This document shows positions 1-11,604 of a stretch of DNA of 64,000 bases, piece by piece (position 1 is the stretch's first letter; every line of letters begins with the position of its first letter). The stretch covers positions 64,540,863-64,604,862 of the forward strand of contig CM063284.1 in NCBI GenBank assembly GCA_032173965.1. Direction: 5' to 3'. Both the position numbers and the translations under genes were made by a program. A model generated the notes under the pieces. That model was not told the DNA's origin. It saw nothing but the letters and a program-made list of their open reading frames with translations, and did no database searches. The DNA comes from Sitta carolinensis. Its lineage: Eukaryota; Chordata; Aves; Passeriformes; Sittidae.

Positions 1-481
1 GGAATATTTACCTGCTTGAGAAGTAGTAGTTCACTATTACATCCCTTTGAATTTTTAACAACTTAGCTGACTTAAGAGTATCTCTATGAGACATGCTATT
101 TAATTTTTTTTTTTATTTCTTTTTTTTCACTAGGAAAAATTCTCATCTTTACCACACACTCTGGTAGCAGAGCAGTTGTTACAGTCCAGGCCATTAAGCC
201 AAGATTTGCTTTTTATATTTGAGCTTATAAATAGTTCAATTTGTAAACAGCAACACACCGTATCAGTACATACCAATTATTGCTTGCCTTCCCTCTGTTC
301 TGTACAGATTGAGGAGTTGATAAAGTGTCTTCTATTTATCCTGACCCGAATAATTCAATACACTGCTCTTCTTTAGAAAAATAATCTGGATAGACATGGT
401 TGTACAAAGGCTATTCTAGCAGAGAAATAAGCAGATAAACACTGCAATAATGTTTCATGATTGCTTTTCACTTTCTTGTAG
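1..481 (+). other. TBC1D7: TBC1D7 intron (partial, 3' part)
   Basis: This is the downstream part of the intron before the penultimate TBC1D7 coding exon. It ends in a pyrimidine-rich tract and the acceptor AG at 480-481. The next exon begins with the third base of a split arginine codon, so the intron is phase 2. I see no exon in it: the short open frames have no resemblance to the preceding TBC-domain sequence. Confidence 0.8.
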
Positions 482-611
482 AGTTTGGGACAAAGTTATA
501 AGTGGATCCTGCAAGATTCTTGTGTTTGTTGCTGTGGAGATATTATTAACCTTTAAAATGAAGATAATAGCACTGAATTCTGCAGAAAAGATCACACAGT
601 TTTTGGAAAAT
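482..611 (+). CDS. TBC1D7: TBC1D7 penultimate coding exon (TBC domain, C-terminal part)
   Basis: TBC1D7 is the third core subunit of the TSC1-TSC2-TBC1D7 complex, which acts on RHEB at lysosomes to restrain mTORC1. It binds TSC1 and stabilises the complex. This 130-nt exon gives one base of a split Arg codon plus 43 residues, starting [20 protein letters not shown] and ending in FLEN. This closely matches human TBC1D7 from about residue 223, including the hydrophobic [13 protein letters not shown] helix of the TBC fold. The acceptor is AG at 480-481 and the donor is gtaagt at 612. It joins in phase 0 to the last exon at 1411. Earlier exons lie left of the window. Identification is by remembered family sequence plus the PHACTR1 neighbour, and I regard it as secure. 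Confidence 0.95.
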
Positions 612-1410
612 GTAAGTACTCTAATTATGCTTTGCATTACCTTTTATAGCTTATAACTGTTTCAGCCTGAATCGCTTGCCTGCTGCGGATGTACCAAAAG
701 ATATTATTATATTACTGAGAACAGCATAGCAGTACCAAGGTGAAGGGAGAATGCTCAGCAGTGAGAATAACTTTTTTTATCAGGAGTTAAGGCTTCCATA
801 GAATGAAGTGCCTTTTAGGCTTGGGGAATGTATTCTCTGTTTGTACAGAATTAACATGCCTTGTGATACTAAAGGGTTTTTCTGTGAAAGTAAGTGCAGG
901 TCAGGTTCAGTTAATTTTTCTGGAGGTTTCTTAGAAGGTTGGTTTCTGGCACCTTTTTTTTTGCGTCTTGCCTGAGTGCAAGTCTGTAGACTCTAGGTGG
1001 GTTTTCTGTTGATGTGGGGATGGGATCATGAACCTGACCCTGAACAGTAATGAGCCATGTTAGCAGGGCTGTAGAGTCCCAGTGTAACCCAGGTGAGTTA
1101 CATGAGATACAGTTTGTGGTCATGGATAGGCAGTGGCAATCATGCCTGGTGTCAGGGATGTGTGAAGTGTTAGATGCCTAGCTGCTTATCAGCATTTTGG
1201 AAATAAAAGCTTTTTGTCCAAACCCTGGATGTTATATGGTGTGCGCAGGACTGAGGGGTGGTGAGATGAGAGGACAAGGAGACAGGATTCTAGTTTTGTT
1301 TTCTTTTTTATAAAGAGATAAAGTGTGAACTGGAAATTCAAAATCTTTATTTTAAATGAAACTGTTCGAATGGAGTGCTCTGACCAGCACGTTGCCCTGA
1401 CCTTTTGCAG
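612..1410 (+). other. TBC1D7: TBC1D7 last intron
   Basis: A 799-nt phase-0 intron with a gtaagt donor at 612 and a pyrimidine-rich acceptor ending in ttttgcag at 1403-1410. It contains no exon or dispersed repeat that I can recognise. Confidence 0.9.
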
Positions 1411-1497
1411 ATTCCTCAGGACAACACCGATGCCATTGTCAGCAAAGCTGTGGATCTGTGGCGCACACACTGCGGGACTCCAGCACACTCAGTCTGA
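1411..1497 (+). CDS. TBC1D7: TBC1D7 last coding exon (C-terminus and stop)
   Basis: This exon has 28 codons plus TGA at 1495-1497. It begins [17 protein letters not shown] and ends HCGTPAHSV. The human protein has exactly 28 residues after the same splice junction, with the same IPQD, DAIVSKA, DLW and HCGTP blocks, so the C-terminus is full length. Differences from human are conservative (for example, Val instead of Ser as the last residue). This segment closes the TBC fold. The stop is followed by a short 3' UTR and a canonical poly(A) signal, so this is the true terminal exon. Confidence 0.95.
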   Translation: MPQDNTDAIVSKAVDLWRTHCGTPAHSV

Positions 1498-1675
1498 GAA
1501 CTCTCTTGGCTTGTGACAGCTTGGGGGAAAAAAAGACTTTTGAAAAGACATTTTACCACCCTTCCCCCATCCTAGTGTGATGTTCTTTATTAGCCCGTTT
1601 GTGTAACGATGTTATTAAAGCATGGTGACCAATATGTAAATATTTTTCAATAAATACAGGTGGAATGAAGATACT
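1498..1675 (+). other. TBC1D7: TBC1D7 3' UTR (end approximate)
   Basis: This is the region between the TBC1D7 stop and the expected cleavage point, about 20 nt beyond the AATAAA at 1649. It holds a weaker ATTAAA at 1614-1619. A G/T-rich stretch at 1677-1701 fits a downstream cleavage element. The exact cleavage base is inferred. Confidence 0.75.
1649..1654 (+). terminator. TBC1D7: Poly(A) signal AATAAA of TBC1D7
   Basis: A canonical AATAAA about 150 nt after the stop codon, with an upstream ATTAAA (1614-1619) and a GT-rich downstream element (from about 1677). It is the best supported 3' end in the window. Confidence 0.85.
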
Positions 1676-3264
1676 TAGTGGTGGGGTGATGATGTCTGAA
1701 GTGTTACTTGTTCATCCAGCTACAGTATTTTGATTGCACAGCGTGCTGTCTTGCTTTTGCAGAAGTAAACCTAACTCTTGAAGCAAGGTAAATAGATTTA
1801 CTCGTAATTTAAAAATGTTTCAGTGTGCCATCTTATACTTGATACAACTAGTTACTACTTGGAGGTGTTTGTATGGTGAATTTACTGAATGTCAGTCTGC
1901 TGGGTGGTGAACAAGCATGCTTTTGCTAGAAATGTAATTGTACTCTTTTAACACTGTAAATTTTCAGATAAATGAAGCTTCCCAAATCTGAGGTACAGGA
2001 CATCACAATGACCAGGGGTGACATCCTTTTCTGAAGTGTTTAAAGATACTTTCCTTTTATCTGTCAGACAGATCCCTATGGCTGTATCTCCTTTGCTCTT
2101 CATGGAAGATATTCTAGAGAAGTGGATCTGTGCAGCTATGGAGAAAATCAGTGGGATGAGCCAGTATAGTTGAGAATTACATCCCAGTAATAACCAATGC
2201 CTCTCCTGACTGCTTGGCTTGAAACTGTTGCAATTTGATTCTTGTTTGGTTTAGATTTCAAAATTAATGCAGAAATGTAATTCATGATGTAAGTAAAAGT
2301 AGAGTGATTCATCATGGATAGAGATTTACTGGGGAACTGATCTTTTTCTTGTAAAAGTGTAAAATTCTATTTCTACCTTTTGCATAGACCAGGGAATTGT
2401 ACATAAGAATGTGTTGCTTAGCTGTTATTTGACTCAAATTGGTGCTCAGTGTGCTGAGTGCCAAGGATGCTCATTGCACTTGAGAAAGTGTGTTTAGCTT
2501 GCACTTGGTGAAATGCTTTAGGAACTTTTGTTTTAAACTGGGTCAGGTTTACCTTGCAGCACATTAAGTGTGGAAGCCTGGGACTCGGCTGGGATTACCC
2601 CTAAAATCCTGGGGAGATGATCTCTGCTGGATGCTGAGACCTTGCTGTTGGTGTTGCTGGAATGGCCAAGTCCAGCCAGTTCAGGAACAGCATGTTTGTG
2701 TCTGCTTTGGAATCAGTTGTCATGCCTGCACTGTGGCATGACATCCATGGAGTTCCCTTTGGATGGGTGCTTGTTTCCCCAGTGCAGGCATGGGAGCTGG
2801 GTGAGGTGCACAGGAAAGACACAAGTTCTGCTTCCTGTAACATGTAGTGCATGTTGCATGAGTGTTCCAAATAATGGCCACGGGTGCAGTCAGAGATTGC
2901 CTGTGTGGAGGATACCCCCCCGGCTGCACAGCCAGTTCACACAGCCCCAGAGGTGTGGGTGCCTTACTGGGGCCTTAACACGGCAGATTACTTGGTCATT
3001 TAGAAACAAGCAGCGATGGCACCAAAGGCGTTCAGCTGTTTCAGTCCTGAAAGGGAATCAATAACTCATATTCTGTGAAGAGAGGTGCTCTGAATCAGGA
3101 TTAGAAATGCCAGTCACTGTTACTGCTTCCAGGCTTGCCAGTGAGTGTTCCTCCAATTACTGTTTGACTGAAGGCTCCAAAAGTTTTTTTTTTTTAATTT
3201 GAAGAAGTCTCTCTATCAGTAGGCAGGCCTGAAGTTGCACAGAAGAGAGAGAGATCAAACTTTT
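1676..3264. other. Intergenic, no gene seen
   Basis: Single-copy-looking intergenic DNA between TBC1D7 and the PHACTR1 3' end. Open frames around 2601-3064 on both strands overlap each other, lack recognisable domains, and are treated as chance frames. I recognise no RNA gene or repeat. Confidence 0.6.
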
Positions 3265-3476
3265 ACAGAACCATAGAAGGGCTGAAGTTGTCAGGGACCT
3301 CTGGAGTCCATGTGGTCTGACCCCCGCTTCCCAAGCTGGGCCACCTAGAGGTGGTTGCCCACTTCTAAGCATATCCATGTGCCTTCAGACTGTCTCCAGA
3401 CTGTAACACCTCTTTGGGCAACCTGTACTTGGTCATCCTCACAGTAAAAAAAACTGTGTTTCCACGTAAACAACAG
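3265..3476 (-). mobile_element. CR1 LINE fragment, decayed, minus orientation
   Basis: Read on the plus strand this starts near the complement of the CR1 3' end (agaaccatagaagg...), followed by CR1-like text (cagggacctctgga, ggttgccca, aacctgt, cctcacagtaaaaa). On the minus strand this corresponds to the end of the CR1 reverse-transcriptase frame and its 3' tail. Many substitutions and gaps indicate an old, 5'-truncated copy. The boundaries are approximate. Confidence 0.7.
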
Positions 3477-6138
3477 CAGTTTTACTTAAATGTCCCATTT
3501 TATGTGGGATGGATCCCCAAATGCTGCTCCACTGTACATCCAGCTGAAGTTTGTGTGTAGCTTTTTCAGTTCTGTGTACCAACAAGGATCAGGAGTGTTT
3601 CTTTAAGGCAGAGGTCATTGTTTATTGAGGGCTGTGCTGCAGAAAGGGAGCTCTCAAGAGAGTGCATGGTGGTTTAATGCCATGCTTCCTTCACCACTGG
3701 CGAGAGGCATTTGTGTGTCTGATAATGGATCCATTTACAAATTTAAGCTGTGGATTTATGAAGCAATCAGTTTATGCAGAAGATGCCCTGAATTCCCAAT
3801 AGACTGGATGTATGGATCTGGCTCACATAGGCTCAGCTAATTTTTGGTGATTGCTCAGTTGCTCCTTCACCCAGTGGAACATGAAGCTTTAGCTCAGAGC
3901 CCTGCTTTCCAAGGGAGCAGAATGGCAAAATGGGAGCTTCCACTGTCCCCAGCATGCAATGGTCAGGAGAAAGTTGAGGCAGGGTACCTCTAAAGTCTCA
4001 GCCTGGATTAGAGACAGCCTGGGTCTCTCCTTCCAGACAATGTCACCAGCCTGGGGCTGGTGGTGAGCATTCTTGAATCTAAAACCAGTGCAGTAGTTGT
4101 GGTGTCCACCTTGGCACTTCTAACGGGAAGTCCAAGTTTGGTCGTTTATCTACTGTGGACTAGTAGTTCATAACACAGAATGCTTTGATGTTGCACATAG
4201 TTGAGCCTCCCACTGAAATGTTTGGCTAAGTAAGGTGAGGAAGGGGTTATCTTTGGTATTTGTTTTCTGTTAACCTCTATGTCATCCAGCAGGAACATAA
4301 GGAGTTACCTGATGTTCATTTTTCCTGAGAAGCTTGAGGTATTTATTCTTTATTTACGTAATTTCCCCTTGACTAGCTGAGTGTGTAACTGCTTGCTGCA
4401 TACTTGCTTGTTCATTCAGAACCCAGCAGGTGTTGGGTTGTTTTTGTTTTGCCTTTATGCTTTTTCCCCCCACCAGAGACAGCACTGAAGCATTCACTTT
4501 GGACAGTGAAAGCTCTCCCCCTCAATCTTCACCCTGCCAAATATCTTCATGGCCTTTGCAAACAAGAAAAATAAGTTTAATTTGATCCAGTTCTCCCCTC
4601 AAGCCATACCTTTTCTCCAGAGAGGTTTAGAGCAGTGCCACATGTCTATGCTCTCCCCGTGATGCACGCACCAATTCTTTTCCAGCTGATGTCCAAATGC
4701 GATGGAAACTCCAGATAAGCAAAGTAATGTCAGATGTCAGACGATGATGCTTGAAAAGTGATGTGTGGGTTTGATTTTATTAAGGGCCCTGACTGCATGG
4801 AAAGAAATGCAGGAGAGCATGGAGACAAAAGTAGCTGAATTATAGTAATTCAAAGGTTCATAAAGTAACAGTGAACTGTCATCTTCACATGGGAGAGCTG
4901 TAGATGTCCTTCTGAACACGACAGCTCCTGTGGCACAAATTTACCTAAAAGCCAAGCTTTAGTTCATTCTGCCACTCAGGGAAGAAGCAGCTTTGTACCG
5001 TTTGAAGGCACTGCTGGCCCGTGTGGCCTGAGGGTGTTGTTGCACTGCCTGCACCTTGCCTGACAGCTGCCCCAGAAGCTCTCACTGCTCAGGAGAAGGG
5101 CAGCTGCTTTATCCCACACAGACCAGCTTGACTGTGTGCCCAAGGCATGGCCACGCTGTTGTTTTTGGGCTTGGTGGTCTGGGAACCTTGATCCAAGGTG
5201 CAAGGGGAGAAATGGAGGTGTGGAAGATGATGGCAAAGCAGTCCAGCCCTACACCTGTGCTAAGGGCATGGGCTCTTAGCCAGGCACTGCCAAGCAGCAA
5301 AGTGTGTTTGTGCAGGTGTGTCTGTTAAATGGAGAATTGATTTTCCAGCCTCTCTGTTTCCTGCCTACATGTGGCATTGGATTGCAATTTGATTGCCAGT
5401 AATTACATGGGCCTCACTGTTCCATTAAAACATAACCCATCCCTTTTGTAGAGGTCTCAGGATTGGACTGTGTTCTCACATTCCCTGTGCAATGTATTCT
5501 CATCAATAATTTTCTTATTAAAGCACAGAAATTACCATATGTAACCAAACCACTATATACTGCTGCTATGGAAGCCATAGCTTGATGTGAGGGAAGGGGA
5601 TCTTTAGTCACAACCTACAATTTTGCTTACTTTATTTATCCACATCTCACAGGATAGCCACAAACTCATTGGCTGTCAGAATGGAATTACATACAAACAC
5701 AAACAAACAAGGATTGTGAGGTAGGTGAAAAATTGCCAGATGGAAGCAAACCAAAAAAAGCCCAATACCAGAGTTTTGATCATGTTGTGTTTCCCTATCA
5801 GCAAGGGAAAGGAACAGAATTTGGTTAGTTAAAGTAGATTGATCTTTAATTTTTGTGTCATTGGAAGCCTCTGTGTGTCAAGGGAGGGGAGCTGCTTCCA
5901 GCTGCCACTTACAGTGAGGATGCTGGATGTCACTCATCTCCTCAGGGTCAGAATGTTTGCACCATCAGCTCCAAATGCCAAAGAGCTTCAGCAGAGCTGG
6001 TACCCTTGCAGGAGGCCAGTGAGCCTATTTAAAGATATTCTTGTGAAAGCTTTTCCTCCTCTTTTCACTACACGGAGGCTTCAACTTGTCACCCACTGAA
6101 GGGGAAGAAGGGTAACAAAAAGTAGGAATGTGTGATAT
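3477..6138. other. Intergenic, no gene seen
   Basis: AT-rich intergenic sequence between a CR1 relic and a solo LTR. Overlapping short frames around 4976-5328 on both strands are shadows of one another and do not look coding. I see no promoter, RNA gene or additional repeat that I can name. Confidence 0.6.
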
Positions 6139-6489
6139 TGTCATGGCATGAGCTGACTTGTAACTGGGCAATTAATTTGGCCATAAATAAGAAAGCCAGT
6201 TCGCCTAGCCTAGTTTGATAAACAGGTCTCTAGGTGAACAGTGATAGGAATAGGATATAATCATACCCAAACAGGGACTTCACCCAATCACGTTCCAACC
6301 TAAACTACAGACATCTCACTGGTCAGGGAGCTGGGCAGCCTGAAATCCCAACCAATCAGCTGTCCGAAGCCAGGAGATTCAAACCTCCGCTATATAGTCA
6401 GTCCGAACAATAAACGAGGCTTTTGTCACAAAGATCACCAGAGAGCTCATGTTGTCTTTGTCTCCGACCCACGACCCCGCACTGTAACA
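6139..6489 (+). mobile_element. Solo LTR of an endogenous retrovirus, plus orientation
   Basis: A ~350-bp segment with LTR architecture. It begins TGTCATGGCATGAGC and ends ACTGTAACA, matching the TG...CA rule. It has two CCAAT-type boxes near 6287 and 6350, a TATA box at 6391-6396 (tatata), AATAAA at 6409-6414, and then a ~75-nt U5-like end. Only regulatory sequence is present; there is no internal retroviral gene on either side. I could not find a convincing target-site duplication (right flank ATAAGG), so the left edge could instead lie a few bases earlier, around 6131. It sits in the intergenic region, in the same orientation as TBC1D7. Confidence 0.75.
6391..6414 (+). promoter_or_regulatory. 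LTR core promoter and poly(A) signal
   Basis: TATA box at 6391-6396 and AATAAA at 6409-6414, only 12 bases apart. Transcription would be expected to start after the AATAAA, which puts the poly(A) signal in U3 and implies a short R region. Whether it is active is unknown. Confidence 0.5.
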
Positions 6490-6959
6490 ATAAGGATTTG
6501 CAGCAATGGCCCCTCTGCTGAACAGCAGCAGTTCTTGCTGGAGCTGCTTGGTGGCTGCACATTGGCAGCTGGCCCTGGCAGAGCACAGCCGGCACCAGCA
6601 GCATTGTGGTGACAGATGGGGTTTGGTTCTGGGGTTTTTGGATGCCTGTGTGTGCCCAGTGCAGACTGATTTGCTCTTCACTAGGGTGGTGCAAGATACG
6701 CCTTCAGCAGCTGAGGTTCCACTTGTCCTTCCTTGCAGAGCTGCACTAGCCCAGCCACAGCTTGGGGCTCATCTGATTTGGCTCACCCATCTACTCTGGG
6801 AAGTCTTTCTTTCCTGCTTTGCTCCCACAGAGGTGTGGCTGAGCCTGGCCGGTATCCTTGACTGCCTCTGTGTGTTACACTGTCAGTCACTGGGAAAGAG
6901 TGTGATAAAATACACAGGCACCAGAAAGCTTTTTTTTTTAAATGAATTTTTTTAAGAAA
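6490..6959. other. Intergenic stretch between LTR and putative PHACTR1 3' UTR end
   Basis: An open frame of 149 codons (6506-6955, plus strand) starts 17 bases after the LTR. It shows no recognisable domain and low-complexity Leu/Cys/Ala composition. The minus strand here would be just beyond the proposed PHACTR1 3' end. No gene is called. Confidence 0.5.
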
Positions 6960-7007
6960 CTGCATACATCAGAGACAAACAATAATTTAAATACCATGCA
7001 GTTTCAT

Positions 7008-7015
7008 TATGTACA
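7008..7015 (-). promoter_or_regulatory. PHACTR1: Pumilio response element (UGUACAUA)
   Basis: An exact match to the UGUANAUA consensus on the minus strand, within the putative distal PHACTR1 3' UTR. It lies 40 bases from the next match. Function depends on whether the transcript reaches this far. Confidence 0.4.
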
Positions 7016-7054
7016 AAAACTAGGACACAGAGATCCAGTTTAATTTTTTCTAGT

Positions 7055-7062
7055 TATTTACA
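7055..7062 (-). promoter_or_regulatory. PHACTR1: Pumilio response element (UGUAAAUA)
   Basis: The second exact UGUANAUA match on the minus strand, in the same A/U-rich stretch. The motif is bound by PUM1/PUM2 in vertebrates. Its role here is inferred only from the motif. Confidence 0.4.
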
Positions 7063-7151
7063 TCATTTTCATACAGCCATAATCTGTTAAATTACAATAC
7101 TGGAAGATCACGATTGACAGCCACCACACTCACTCCTATACAAAGACAAAC

Positions 7152-7159
7152 TATATACA
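7152..7159 (-). promoter_or_regulatory. PHACTR1: Pumilio response element (UGUAUAUA)
   Basis: The third exact UGUANAUA match on the minus strand; all three fall within 152 bases. This spacing is tighter than expected by chance for a degenerate 8-mer, though AT-rich DNA raises the background. Confidence 0.4.
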
Positions 7160-8797
7160 TACACTTGGATATCAACTGGAAAATGCAACTGGTGCAGGAG
7201 TAACTGGGACACACAGGAACACAGGAAATGTGCCCGTCACCTCCTCTTTGTTTACACAAGTTGTTCCAAGCTCAAGCAGACTGAACACCTGGGAAAAATA
7301 ATTTGTCCCCTTTTTCTTTCCTGATTTTTTTATTAGCCTAGTCATCTCCCATGGCTATTAATACAAAGTTATTTTATTTGCAGGCACATTAGGGAGCCCC
7401 CATTCATGTATAACTATGGGTTTCCACCTTGCCCATCTATTTTTATGAGTGCAAGCTTCACTAGGCATGTTAGAAGTGCTCTCCCTTCTCTTGGTTTATA
7501 GTGTTTGCACTGCACAGGTGGTGCTGTAGAAATAAGGAAGGGTAAGTTTGTTGAGTAGTTGCAGTGGTGACAGAATGCAGTGGTTACACATGTATTAGGA
7601 TGGGATATATTTGTGTAATGGGCTCACTAAATGGTTTCACTTAACATAAAATAGCTATAAGTCTTCTATGTTCTTTCCCCCGCCTCTTCCTTCCCTTCTG
7701 ATAATGCCCACTGGGTTCACTAGGAATGGCCTAGACACAAGAGTTGGCCTGAGCCCCTTCCCAGCAAACCTTCAGCCTGAAACTGCTTCAGCCTGAAAGT
7801 ACCCACCAAGTGGGGTCTAGGGTGGGCAAAAGCCACAATGCCCGCATTCCCTCTGAGTAAGAATGGTGTCACTAGGTCCCTGCAACCCTCTGCTGGTGAA
7901 GGTGTGGGTAGGAGGGTGATATCACTATCAGGCTTCCTCACCATGGCTTTTTCCAAACAATCAAAACTTTTTTGTCTAGACATTTTGGAACTGCTTTTCC
8001 AATCCCCATCACCTCCTCAGCTACCCCTTAGTCCCCATTTCTACTTCAATATTCCATGGGCTGCTGAACAGCTGTCAAAATACTTGCACACTTTAAGTAT
8101 TCAGGATTTGGTAGACTATAACAAAAATGTTTCTATTCCTTGATTTTAAATTATTATCTCTAGAGATGGATGACTGGAATAGTCATTTTTGTTCTGCATA
8201 GATTTTTCCATCTTCTAAACCTGGTGTAATTTCTTTATTATCACTATTAATCTCCTTTCAATCAAAATGATCATGACTCTGCCAACACAGTCTTAGCAGG
8301 AATGCCATTATTATGTCCTACACAAAATCCAAGTCAAAGGAGAGAAATCATGACTATTGTTTGGTTTTTTTTCCTTTACTGCCAACAGGATCACAGCTCC
8401 TTTGCCATAATAAAAATGGCCTTCACAGATGAGAAAATAATTCTTAAGAAATTAGATTTTAAAAAAAGAGGACCAGCAGTTCCCCAATCTGTGTGCAACT
8501 TCCCAGGGATGCCAGAGGTGGGTGTGCACACCAAGGATGCGGTGCCATGTTCAGGCTGTTGTGGAATGCCTTGACAAAGATTAACTTTGAAAACTACCCA
8601 GACCCACTGAAGCTAAAAGCAGATGAAGTGTCAGTTTGGTGATACTTACTGCAGTGCCAAACACCTTGTATGGCTTCTTTTCCCCTCCCTTTTTGGGAAT
8701 AACCTCTATTTCCAACTGGAGAGAAATATGGCAATTCTTTCACTTCTGTCCCAGTGTCTGCTCAGCTAGGAGTTAAATAACCACCCTCCCCAAAGAA

Positions 8798-8799
<2 letters not shown>

Positions 8800-8835
<36 letters not shown>
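8800..8835. repeat. Poly(A)36 tract on plus strand
   Basis: A pure run of 36 A, preceded by an overlapping AATAAA (8797-8802). On the minus strand it would be a U36 tract inside the putative PHACTR1 3' UTR. It could be a retroposon tail, but I found no recognisable body or target duplication. Confidence 0.9.
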
Positions 8836-8836
<1 letters not shown>

Positions 8837-10602
8837 CATGGCTGCATGGAGCTGCCCTGGAAAACAGCACAAATCATGGGACAAGGCTGAGTGTGGCAAC
8901 TCACTGAGTGGTCAGCAGGGTCCTGCCACAGGCTCATCCGGATGAAGGTGCTGGGGAATGTCTGGCCAACACCCAGGACTTGGTTGCTATATGTCTCAGC
9001 CAGTGCTGAAGGGTTTATTTTGGGTGCCAGACTGTCAGTGTGGGCACTGCTTGGGGCTGTGCCCATCAGGGACAGTAGCAGTGCCCAGACAAATCATTCC
9101 CCCAGGGACTCCAGCACTAACAATGGACAGACAGCAGCAGCCTGTGACTTCCACCTCCTTCGTCTTAATTTTATTAATAAAAATGAAACAAACTCTCACC
9201 TTTCTCTCCCACTAGCCTACCAAGTCCTGTGATTCCTGTCACAATTGCTTCTTAAATGGTGTCACTTCCATTTCACAGTGATCCTCTAAGCTAGTGATGC
9301 CAGGGCAGGGAACACAAGGATTTGTTGTTTTTCAGAATAGCTCTTTGCTAATGCAGTGTCTGTGCAGGCAAAAGCATAAAGGCTTTTTTCCCTTGTTTTA
9401 AAGCTGTGATGCAGTCTTGTAACTTGTGTGTATATGTATGTGAATGAATTTATTAACATGAACTGAGGTTTTCTTGAAGATAACCCCAAAGCAATGTTTT
9501 CCTGGCTGGGACATTAAGTGCTCTGCCTCTGCTGCACTGAGCTGGTAACATTGCACATTGAAGGCTTTCACTACTGATGAACTTCTATCTAAAGCAAGTG
9601 TGAGCTGGTGATACAGGGATCACGGTGTGTTTCCTCAGAAATCATCACCCAGAAATCTGGGAAGCACGAGAAAGCACCTGGTTTTTACTTTACTTTGATG
9701 TTCCATTCTACAACAGCCAATCTTCATTTAATAGCTAATAATCCACAGCATTGCAGGGATGGCCATGGATGAGAATGAAAAGCTTTTGCTTCTCTCTGAT
9801 GGAGAGCAAATCTATGAGGCCCTGAGTGCCACCACCAAGCGTAAGATGGAATGTCACCCTCGCTGCCAGGATCGGTGGAGCAGGCTGGGTGCTAGAGCCA
9901 CTCCATGGGCTACATGCAGGTCCTTTGGTTGTACTCCTGCGTCCAGAGGAGTGAGGTGAGGCTCGAGAAGAGGCAGGAGTGTTGGCACTACTCTGCACTG
10001 GCCATTAAATGCTCAATTGTGAGAGTCTTCTTAGCCTGCAATCAGTGAAGGGCAATGTTAGCATGGAACGGGGGGAGCAGGACAGGGAGCACAGAAGAGA
10101 GGATAGATACATGGAAGACAGTGAGAAAAGAAAAAAATAGTAAAAGAATAACAGAAATAACTATTCTGTAGTAAAAAACTTTGGCCTCTCTGTTCATACT
10201 GTCAAAGGAAAATAGCTATTGTGGAAGAAAAGGTGTCCGGGCATAATCATCTGGAACTTCTTACAGTAATGTTGCTACAGTGCTTTTAGCCACTGTCCCA
10301 AAACATGGCATAATAGTCTCTTGTAAGAGCTTGAAAGGAATCCTGACAATGGCTGCCCCAGCTTGCTGGCATTACGTAGTTAAGGACTTAATTCTGGAAG
10401 GTGATGGCCTAAGTTGAGAAAAGCATTTAATTGTGTTCAGGTTCAATTAAGCCTGTCGGACATATTCTTGAAGCAGTGAGGCTGTGTGTGCTTCCTTCCT
10501 GTAGAGCACGCACTTAAATTGGCAAGTAAACCAGGCCCAGAGTGACCAGCTCTCTGAGCTCTACTTGGTCAGTTTGTGTGTTAAACCACTATAATAAAAA
10601 TA

Positions 10603-10626
10603 AATTAGAACCAAAATTAGAACCAA
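10603..10626. repeat. Two exact 12-bp tandem copies
   Basis: The unit AATTAGAACCAA occurs twice head to tail (10603-10614 and 10615-10626) with no mismatch. It is a small, recent-looking slippage duplication within the putative UTR. Confidence 0.9.
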
Positions 10627-11604
10627 TAAATTCAGAACACCTCTGAATTGCTGTCCTTATACCTCAGCTGTGGGTACCAGTGACAAGTCCCACCATCCAT
10701 AAGAATGCCTCAGACTCCTTTTGTTTGGCCAGGTAACACACTTTGTCATGCTTTGCTCAGTGTGAGTTTAGGATCAGTTCTTGAGACACCCGATACAGAG
10801 ACAATGAACATCCTCCATGGAACCTCCAGCCCCTACTGTTGTGTGTCCCTCTGCAGAGCCAGAGGGGAATCCCAGCCTTTCCTGCTGCCAGGGGCACATT
10901 GGCTCTCACACAGTCATGAGGTTTGGGTGTAAGACAAACTAAAGTGGAGCAGATGCCATGCAGGGACCATGAGAAGATGGGCTTTTGTTTGCTGGTCCTT
11001 AGCAATCTTGTCACTTACTGCTGATGGGCTCACAACTGGGTTTAGAAAATTATACTTGAAAGAGATGGAAAACAAGCAGTTGCTAGAACTGAAGCAGCCT
11101 TCAGTAGGGAGTCCTGTTCTTCGGAGATGATACCTTTTTCTGCTTGTAAGCTGAACAAAGTCTTCTGACTGGCTGTAAACTTCTCCAGGGAAAGAAATGC
11201 TTTTCAGATATTCACAGATGGGCTGGCCCATGAAGAGTTCTGCTCCTTCACTATCCTCATAAGGTGCTCTCAGCTTGAAAGAAGTGTTTGGTGGTAAGTG
11301 CTTTAGTGCCATAGGGGCTCATCTTTTGGAGACTTCACCCAGGCCAAGTTATTGCCTGAACACCATCTCAGGGCTCTCTAGGGTTGATGACAGAGGCTTT
11401 TCAGGATGAGGGGTGCCTGAAGACAACAATGGTTGCACCACCAGCTGGGCTTGAACACGTATGGCAAATCCACATGCCGGGAAAGTTCTATACATAGATG
11501 CCAAGTCTTGGCACGATTTCCCACCAGGGGTATTTTCTGTTACTTGCTTGAACCAGCAGGTCTGATGATGCTGCAGTACTCATCACATGTAAATACAATT
11601 CTCC

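Noticed and set aside
2601..3064. Overlapping frames of 140, 89, 69 and 61 codons on both strands
   Set aside because: Mutually overlapping frames in intergenic DNA without promoter, splice sites or recognised domains.
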